Of a stretch of 17,622 nucleotides of DNA, positions 12,904 through 17,622 are shown piece by piece. Location of the stretch: contig SHLN01000021.1 of NCBI GenBank assembly GCA_004283105.1, positions 1 through 17,622 on the forward strand. The letters are read 5' to 3'. How positions within the stretch are numbered: the stretch's first letter is position 1; the number at the start of each line of letters is the position of its first letter. The position numbers were made by a program, and so were the translations under genes. A model generated the notes under the pieces. That model searched no databases and was not told the origin of the DNA. It saw only the letters and a program-made list of their open reading frames with translations. Origin of the DNA: Acidimicrobiia bacterium (GTDB lineage Bacteria; Actinomycetota; Acidimicrobiia; Spongiisociales; SHLN01).

Positions 12904-14433
12904 TCAACCGGCCAGGGCTCTCCCCGCCAGGGCTGCCGCCGTTCTCCCGGAGCCCATCGCCGTGCTCATGCCGCCTCCGGCGATCCAGGCGCCGGCCAGG
13001 AATAGGTTGGCGATGGGGGTACGCGGCGAGCGGCGGTGGGCGAACATGTTCTCGACCGTCTGTTCCCGCCCGTAGATCGATCCGTATGGCTGGCGGCCGT
13101 ACCGAACGTTCGTAAGTGGCGTCGCAATCTCTTGAACGACAATGCGCTCGGTGAGTCCCGGGATGAGGGCATCGGCGCGCCGGATCAGGGCGGCACCGGC
13201 CGCCTCCTTGACCGCCACATAGGCGGGGTTGTTCGAGTAGTCGGTGAGATCGCCGCCGGTTCCCCACACGTCGGCGTGGTCCCACGGGGCCAGGGTCATC
13301 AAGACGAGGACGCTGTGACCGTCGGGAGCACAGCCCGGATCCGACTCCGTGTAGTTGGTGATCACCATGCCGGCCCGGCCGAAGTCACCGTCCACGACCG
13401 TCTGATATCCCGCTTCGAGGTCGTAGCCGTCGTCGACGAAGTACTCGTGGTGGTCCCAGCCCTCGGCCGCCAGGTCGCCTTCGACCCCCAGGTACACGAC
13501 GAGGTTGGAGAGGGCCGGAGCATCGGCCGTCATCTTCTCGACGTATTCAGGGTCGAAATGGTCGCTCCCGGCGAATCCGATCGTGTCGAGCGGACTGGCG
13601 GTGGAGATGAACACGTCGGCCTCGTAGCGCTCGCCCCGGTGGGTTGACACTGCCCGCACTCGACCGGCTTCGACTTCCAGGTCGGTGACGGTATTGCGGT
13701 AAAGCACCGATCCGCCGTGCTCGACGATGACATCCTCCAGTGCCCGGCTGAGGGCCATGCTTCCCCCAACGGGGTAGTACCCGCCGTTGAGGTGGTAGCT
13801 GGCCAGCGCTGCGGCGAACAGTCCGGCGCTCATACGGCTGGGCGGGAGCCCGAAGTAGCCCCAGAGCGCAGAGAGAGCGGCCTTGAGCTGATCGTCCGAG
13901 ACGTGGGCGGAGAGGAAGTCGGCCCAGCTCTGGGTGAAGGCAGTGCTCATGTCGGGGAAGCGCTCCATCATCTCAATGGGTGTCGGCTTCCAACCGGTCG
14001 CCCGATCGCGGGCGAAGCCGCCCACGTCACGGCCCACGCGTTTGACGGCGTCGAGGAAGCCGGTGATGCCTTCGGCTTCGCCCGGGAACAAGTCGACGAG
14101 CTCCTGTCGGTATTCGTTGACGTCGGCGTGGGCGGTGACCTCGAAGTCCGGCAGGCGAAGGCGATAGAGCGGCTCGAGGCGCTGGAGAGTGATCCGGTCG
14201 AGGACGCCGAGCGGCTTCAACATCCCGTACAGCCAGCCGCCCGGCCCGGCCCCGTCGAGAGCGTGGAGGGCGACCTCGAACCTGAATCCGCGACGGGTGA
14301 ACTCGTGGGCAAATCCTCCCGGGACGGCATGGTGTTCGAGGACAAGAGGGCGGTGCCCCTCCGTGGCGAGGTGGGCGGCGGCACTGAGCCCGGCCAGGCC
14401 TGCTCCGATAACGATGACGTCCCGACGTTCCAT
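12904..14433 (-). CDS. FAD-dependent oxidoreductase, CrtI/CRTISO/RetSat family
   Basis: 509 residues. The N-terminal Rossmann GAGLAG (10-15), acidic Glu33 and VPGGF identify the phytoene desaturase-like flavoprotein superfamily, and the C-terminal FAD block NLFLAGAWIAGGGMSTAMGSG (about 476-496) is complete. Relatives desaturate, isomerise or saturate polyenes (carotenoids, retinol) or act on other isoprenoids; the substrate cannot be read from sequence, and no phytoene synthase or cyclase is nearby, which argues against routine carotenoid synthesis. It is the third gene of a minus-strand operon, 30 bp after the HTTM gene. ATG 14433 is used; TTG 14436 directly before it is possible. GGATGGG and GAGGA precede it, and TAGCCT at the HTTM stop may be an internal promoter. 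Confidence 0.85.
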   Translation of the reverse strand: MERRDVIVIGAGLAGLSAAAHLATEGHRPLVLEHHAVPGGFAHEFTRRGFRFEVALHALDGAGPGGWLYGMLKPLGVLDRITLQRLEPLYRLRLPDFEVTAHADVNEYRQELVDLFPGEAEGITGFLDAVKRVGRDVGGFARDRATGWKPTPIEMMERFPDMSTAFTQSWADFLSAHVSDDQLKAALSALWGYFGLPPSRMSAGLFAAALASYHLNGGYYPVGGSMALSRALEDVIVEHGGSVLYRNTVTDLEVEAGRVRAVSTHRGERYEADVFISTASPLDTIGFAGSDHFDPEYVEKMTADAPALSNLVVYLGVEGDLAAEGWDHHEYFVDDGYDLEAGYQTVVDGDFGRAGMVITNYTESDPGCAPDGHSVLVLMTLAPWDHADVWGTGGDLTDYSNNPAYVAVKEAAGAALIRRADALIPGLTERIVVQEIATPLTNVRYGRQPYGSIYGREQTVENMFAHRRSPRTPIANLFLAGAWIAGGGMSTAMGSGRTAAALAGRALAG

Positions 14434-14460
14434 CAACCCATCCGTTCCTCGATCGGGCCG

Positions 14461-14466
14461 AGGCTA
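14461..14466 (-). promoter_or_regulatory. Possible internal -10 box before the FAD oxidoreductase
   Basis: TAGCCT on the minus strand, whose first three bases are the stop codon of the HTTM gene. A start about seven bases on gives a leader of roughly 20 nt with GAGGA. Weak evidence on its own. Confidence 0.25.
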
Positions 14467-15381
14467 CCGGTTCTCCTGCACCGGTCGATCCGAGCCGGCG
14501 CGGTTGCGCCATCCGATCACCCGGTCGGCCAGTCGCTCAACAGGCAGCATGGAGACAAAGGCAATGCCGGAAATAGGGTACGGGAAGAGGATCGCCATGA
14601 ATGCCAACACGCCGACATGGAACGCCCAGGCAGCTCCCGCCCAGGCCTTCTTCCACCGATCGCCCAGGAGCGCTACCGGCGCTCCCAACTCCACGAGGAC
14701 GCTGGCGATCGCCATGGGTGGGAACAGCCAGGCGAATTGCACGAGCCAGGCGCCGACGGGGGAGTAGATGTCGCCGAGAAGGATCTTGCGGAGGTTGTCG
14801 TGGGCTACCTGGTTGCGGAGCACGTCACCGGTCAGCCAATCGAACCCACCGTTGCGAAGCTTGGCGAGCCCGGCGATGACGTAGGCGATCACGACGACCA
14901 GGGTCATGATCCGCAATGCCCACCCGTAGTCGTGGCGGGGAGTGTCGTCGCTCGGTTGGCGTCGGCCGACTGCGAAGGCCACATCGGCCGGACTGAAGGC
15001 GAGGATGATGACATGGAGGACGAGCAGGTTCTCGGTATGGAGGATCTGCCCCCATGAGTTGCCGTGGGTCGTCAGGACGAGCAGCAATGAGGCGAACACG
15101 GGGGCTACCCAGCGGAACCTCCACCCGAGGGTGAATGCCACGGCCGTCAGGAGTGCCATGCCGGAGAGCCCGGCCACCGTGGAGGGCGACAACGGCCCAC
15201 CGAGTCCTCCGAGTACCCCGACCGGATCGAACCGCCGCACCGGGAGACGGGCAACGTCCAGCCAGTGGAATGTCCGGATGGCGACGAATACGGTGGCATA
15301 GAGCCCGACGAGGATGCGAACCACTGCCAGGCGGCGGGCCGGTGCCTCCTCGGACAGCCACGAGTGGCAGAGGTCCTTCAC
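14464..15381 (-). CDS. HTTM domain membrane protein (vitamin K gamma-carboxylase-like)
   Basis: 305 residues with seven to eight hydrophobic helices. The order of a first helix after a short soluble N-terminus, the conserved ILHTENLLVLHVIILAFSP loop-helix, a later GLAKL end of helix and a final FPYPISGIAFVSMLP fits the HTTM family, the membrane domain homologous to vitamin K-dependent gamma-carboxylase. Bacterial HTTM proteins mostly have unknown function. The start is GTG 15381, which overlaps the TGA of the upstream gene as GTGA, the classic translational coupling; GTG 15390 would add three residues. The upstream gene, with its FPLSTYPMF segment, and the downstream FAD oxidoreductase appear to form one operon with it. 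Confidence 0.8.
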   Translation of the reverse strand: MKDLCHSWLSEEAPARRLAVVRILVGLYATVFVAIRTFHWLDVARLPVRRFDPVGVLGGLGGPLSPSTVAGLSGMALLTAVAFTLGWRFRWVAPVFASLLLVLTTHGNSWGQILHTENLLVLHVIILAFSPADVAFAVGRRQPSDDTPRHDYGWALRIMTLVVVIAYVIAGLAKLRNGGFDWLTGDVLRNQVAHDNLRKILLGDIYSPVGAWLVQFAWLFPPMAIASVLVELGAPVALLGDRWKKAWAGAAWAFHVGVLAFMAILFPYPISGIAFVSMLPVERLADRVIGWRNRAGSDRPVQENR

Positions 15382-15794
15382 GATTCGCACCGGGAGTGGA
15401 CGATACGTTCGAGCGGTTCTTCATCGCCGTCGAAGTAGGCGATGACGTCGTAGGTCTCGGTCACGATCTCCACGGCCACGACGTCGTCGGGTGCCTCCGC
15501 CAGCACCTCGCGACACAGGTCGTCGGTCGTTCCCGCACCGATGGCCTGCCCGACCGTTCCTGCGGCCTGGATGACCTCTCCGGTTCCGCCGACGACTCGG
15601 GGTGATAGGCGCAGACGGGTGCCGGCCGCATCAAAGCCGGCGGCCGAGCTCACCGTCGTCTCCTGCGGACGGGCCAGGCTGAACATCGGATAGGTCGACA
15701 GCGGGAAGCTGTCGTCGGCCGGCGAGCGGACCACGGGGGCAGCCGCCAGCACCACGATTGCGGCGCCGAGCGCCCATCTGACCCACTTCTGCAT
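15378..15794 (-). CDS. Small exported or membrane-anchored protein, HTTM partner
   Basis: 138 residues: a hydrophobic helix at about 7-20 (uncleaved anchor or signal peptide), then DSFPLSTYPMFS near residues 28-39 and a C-terminal domain of beta strands with two Cys. No named family is recognised, but short proteins with a FPxSxYPMF segment beside HTTM genes look like a dedicated partner. The start is ATG 15794: the open frame runs much further upstream, but a TACGCT -10 box lies six bases before this ATG and the upstream part overlaps the opposite gene. It ends in GTGA overlap with the HTTM gene. Confidence 0.7.
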   Translation of the reverse strand: MQKWVRWALGAAIVVLAAAPVVRSPADDSFPLSTYPMFSLARPQETTVSSAAGFDAAGTRLRLSPRVVGGTGEVIQAAGTVGQAIGAGTTDDLCREVLAEAPDDVVAVEIVTETYDVIAYFDGDEEPLERIVHSRCES

Positions 15795-15800
15795 GCGCCA

Positions 15801-15810
15801 AGCGTAGATT
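15801..15810. promoter_or_regulatory. Overlapping divergent -10 boxes
   Basis: The + strand TAGATT (15805-15810) and the minus strand TACGCT (15801-15806) share the central TA. They lie eight bases before GTG 15819 and six bases before ATG 15794, so one symmetric element could direct two leaderless messages. The whole gap between start codons is 24 bp. Confidence 0.5.
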
Positions 15811-15818
15811 GCAGAGCC

Positions 15819-17018
15819 GTGAACGAACACCAGAACTCCAGTACGCTCGGGCGCCGGGTGAGAACCGGAGCCATCACGTGGGTTGCCGTCCTCGTGGTGC
15901 TCCGGATCCTGGTCCTGCAACCGGAGCGATGCGGGGACGTGTCTGAGGACGAGGTGCGGGCCTCGGCCACCGCTGCCGTCGAGTGGCTCGTCGTCAACCA
16001 GCTCCCCGACGGGCGCTGGCTCTATCGGTACGACGCCGTTGCCGACGAGGACCTGGGCGGATACAACAACAGCCGACACTCGGGCGTGACCTACTCCCTC
16101 TACTCGGCGGCGCTTGCCGGGATCCCGGGAGCGCTCGAGTCGGCAGACGAAGGTGCCAAGTGGTTGGTCGATCGCCTCGTGGAGGCCGGCGGGGGGCTGG
16201 CGATGGCGGACCCGGGGGCCGCCACCGTTCCCATCGGCGGATCAGCCCTTGGCGCTCTCGCCTTGTCAGAACGGCGTCTCCTCGCCGGCGACGACCGGTA
16301 CGACGAGGAGTTGCGGGCCCTGGGACGGTTCCTCCAGTCACAAATCGAAACGAACGGTGCCGTCGCCGAGCGCTGGAATGCCGTCACCGACCGGCCGGTG
16401 GCCGGGGTGTATTCACCGTTCTTCACCGGTGAGGCCTACTTCGCCCTCTCCCGTCTCGAGCGGCTGTTTCCCGGCGAGGGCTGGGGTGAGTCGGCCGATC
16501 TCATCGGCCACTATCTAGCGACGGCCCGCGACGAGGTGGAGGACTGGTTCCCGGCGGTGAGTGACCACTGGGCGGCCTACGGGCTGGCCGAGACAACCGA
16601 GTGGCGGCCCCTGACGGACGACGAGATCGCCTACGCCGAAACCCTGGGCGGCATCTTCGGCCCGCAGATCCGCTACGCCTCGCAGCGCACTGAGTCCTGG
16701 TTCACCCATCGCACGCGCGGGCGCCAGACCCTCGGGGCGGGCCTCGGGACCCTCGGCGAAGGCACAACGGGGCTTTGGACCGTCGCCACCCGCGAGGAAC
16801 GGGCCGCCCGGTTGACGGAACCGGCCGCCGAGCGATCCCACTGTGTGGCAGGGCTGCTCGTGGAGCGCCAGATCGACGCGACTGAGGCGGGCGGTTTCGA
16901 CGACCCGTCCCGGGCGTTCGGAGCCTGGTTCCAGTTCGGAGTCACCCAGATGGACGACCAGCAGCATCCGCTCTCGGCGCTGCTTCGCACGCTGCCGATT
17001 CTGGAGGGGACGACATGA
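15819..17018 (+). CDS. Membrane-anchored alpha/alpha-toroid-like protein
   Basis: 399 residues. A single hydrophobic helix at about 16-33 follows a basic N-terminus, anchoring a large outside domain. The domain has recurring helix pairs and segments such as AVEWLVVNQLPDGRWLYRY (53-71), GGYNNSRHSGVTYSLYSAAL (80-99), FFTGEAYFALSRL (201-213) and GAWFQFGVTQMDDQQH (368-383), the style of (alpha/alpha)6 barrels found in terpenoid cyclase-like and glycan-active proteins. I cannot name the family or activity. No DxDD cyclase motif is seen. The GTG start has no Shine-Dalgarno but a TAGATT box eight bases upstream. It is coupled (ATGA overlap) to the MarC-like gene. Confidence 0.75.
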   Translation: MNEHQNSSTLGRRVRTGAITWVAVLVVLRILVLQPERCGDVSEDEVRASATAAVEWLVVNQLPDGRWLYRYDAVADEDLGGYNNSRHSGVTYSLYSAALAGIPGALESADEGAKWLVDRLVEAGGGLAMADPGAATVPIGGSALGALALSERRLLAGDDRYDEELRALGRFLQSQIETNGAVAERWNAVTDRPVAGVYSPFFTGEAYFALSRLERLFPGEGWGESADLIGHYLATARDEVEDWFPAVSDHWAAYGLAETTEWRPLTDDEIAYAETLGGIFGPQIRYASQRTESWFTHRTRGRQTLGAGLGTLGEGTTGLWTVATREERAARLTEPAAERSHCVAGLLVERQIDATEAGGFDDPSRAFGAWFQFGVTQMDDQQHPLSALLRTLPILEGTT

Positions 17019-17536
17019 GCTGGTTGCTGGGCATCGTGCTGCTGGGCGTGACCATCAATCCTCCGAGGCGTCGGCTCGAGCTCGGTGATGATCGGCAGGC
17101 GGTGGCGGCGGGTGCGGCCCTCACGTTGGCGGCCGTTCTTGTCCTCGGTGCCCTCGGCGACTGGATTCTCACCAGTCTCGACATCAGCGGGCCGACCTTC
17201 CGAGTGGCGGTTGGTCTCGTGCTGGTTGCCAGGGGGGTCCTCGACCTAATCCGCGCTCCGGCGCCACCGGTTGACCTGCCCGGCGGGTCGGGTGCGGTGG
17301 TGCCGGTCTTCTTTCCCGTCCTGTTCCGTCCCGAGCTCGGCCTGGTCGCCATCTTGGTGGCGATCGACGCCGGGCTGTGGCCTATAGCAATCGGTGCCGG
17401 CGCCGGCCTCGCCGTCGTCGTCGGTGCCGTGTCGCTTGACCGGGCCGGCTACCTGAGAGCGCTCGGGGCGGTGCTCTCGACCGCTCTCATCGTCCTGGCA
17501 GTCGACCGCCTCATCGACGGGGTGTTCGCGCTGTAG
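17015..17536 (+). CDS. Short MarC-like integral membrane protein
   Basis: 173 residues, nearly all hydrophobic, with about six helices. The pattern of a first helix ending in INPPRR, then a charged loop, a helix, WILTSLDISGPTFRVAVGLVL and later PVFFPVLFRPELGLV follows MarC/UPF0056 proteins (small membrane proteins of uncertain, possibly transport, function), which have PxGxxPxF in place of NPPRR and are usually 200 residues or more. It is thus a shortened, divergent relative at best. The start ATG overlaps the upstream TGA by four bases and has GGAGGGG in front, so it is translated with the toroid-like protein. It is followed directly by a heptad repeat tract. Confidence 0.7.
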   Translation: MSWLLGIVLLGVTINPPRRRLELGDDRQAVAAGAALTLAAVLVLGALGDWILTSLDISGPTFRVAVGLVLVARGVLDLIRAPAPPVDLPGGSGAVVPVFFPVLFRPELGLVAILVAIDAGLWPIAIGAGAGLAVVVGAVSLDRAGYLRALGAVLSTALIVLAVDRLIDGVFAL

Positions 17537-17622
17537 CTCGTCGCTCGTCGCTCGTCGCTCGTCGCTCGTCGCTCGTGCTCGTCGCTCGTGCTTGTCGCTC
17601 GTCCCTTGTCCCTTGTCCCTTG
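17537..17622. repeat. CGCTCGT/CCCTTGT heptad repeat tract, open at window end
   Basis: Five CGCTCGT units in a row (17542-17576), then alternating GCTCGT, CGCTCGT, GCTTGT, CGCTCGT, then CCCTTGT twice and a partial running off the end of the window. It begins at the stop codon of the MarC-like gene. The change of unit within one tract parallels the tracts at 10251 and 11728. Confidence 0.9.

Noticed and set aside
13717..15057. 446-codon + frame across the FAD oxidoreductase and HTTM genes
   Set aside because: It runs antisense through two well-supported genes and reads as Glu/Gly/Val/Asp-rich low complexity without motifs.
15795..16079. Longer N-terminus for the HTTM partner gene, reaching back to 16079 on the minus strand
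   Set aside because: It would overlap the start of the opposite gene by 260 bases, lacks a signal sequence at the new N-terminus, and ATG 15794 is followed by a proper hydrophobic helix and preceded by a -10 box.
17537..17622. CRISPR array
   Set aside because: The unit is 7 bp and contiguous, with no spacers and no cas genes nearby.

Overview
The window is high-GC DNA with actinobacterial gene content: a SARP-type regulator, an HAD-IB phosphatase with the FDLDRTL signature, many GTG starts, and -10 boxes of TANNNT form placed so that many transcripts could be leaderless. I infer Actinomycetota, possibly Acidimicrobiia; there is no rRNA or other marker to confirm this. I see no tRNA, rRNA, CRISPR array, transposase or phage gene. 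The content looks chromosomal.

Layout. 1-2769: proline dehydrogenase and an NAD-type malic enzyme on the + strand, both feeding central metabolism (proline to glutamate; malate to pyruvate). 2766-3887: a convergent MscS-type channel that shares a CTAG stop tetranucleotide with the malic enzyme. 3888-4255: a gene-free but strongly structured stretch with two tandem 23-nt hairpins, a 101-nt nested inverted repeat and a composite hairpin. 4256-5173 (-): an unusual protein that may be related to ATP-grasp peptide ligases, divergent from 5347-9168 (+), a 1273-residue SARP/AAA-type ATPase/TPR regulator with an additional C-terminal HTH. 9169-9466: a 22-bp-spaced direct repeat, then a 30-codon gene whose product is a signal peptide followed by a six-residue tail, then an intrinsic terminator. 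This regulator/repeat/micropeptide unit is the best candidate for an undescribed system.

9467-10240: HAD-IB phosphatase. 10308-11670 (-): a YwiC-like membrane protein, a doubtful small ORF and an 80-residue two-helix membrane protein. 11854-12831: a beta-ketoacyl-ACP synthase III with intact Cys-His-Asn residues. 12904-15794 (-): an apparent three-gene operon of a small exported protein, an HTTM (vitamin K carboxylase-like) membrane protein and a CrtI/RetSat-type FAD oxidoreductase. It is transcribed divergently, across only 24 bp, from 15819-17536, a two-gene operon of a membrane-anchored alpha/alpha-toroid-like protein and a shortened MarC-like membrane protein.

Two themes cut across the genes. 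First, at least five start codons have a TANNNT box 6-8 nt upstream, which predicts leaderless mRNAs and settles several start choices. Second, three intergenic gaps carry degenerate heptad repeats of related sequence (CGCTCGT/CCCTTGT, NAGCGAG/GTCCCCA, CCTTCGT/CCCTGGT).
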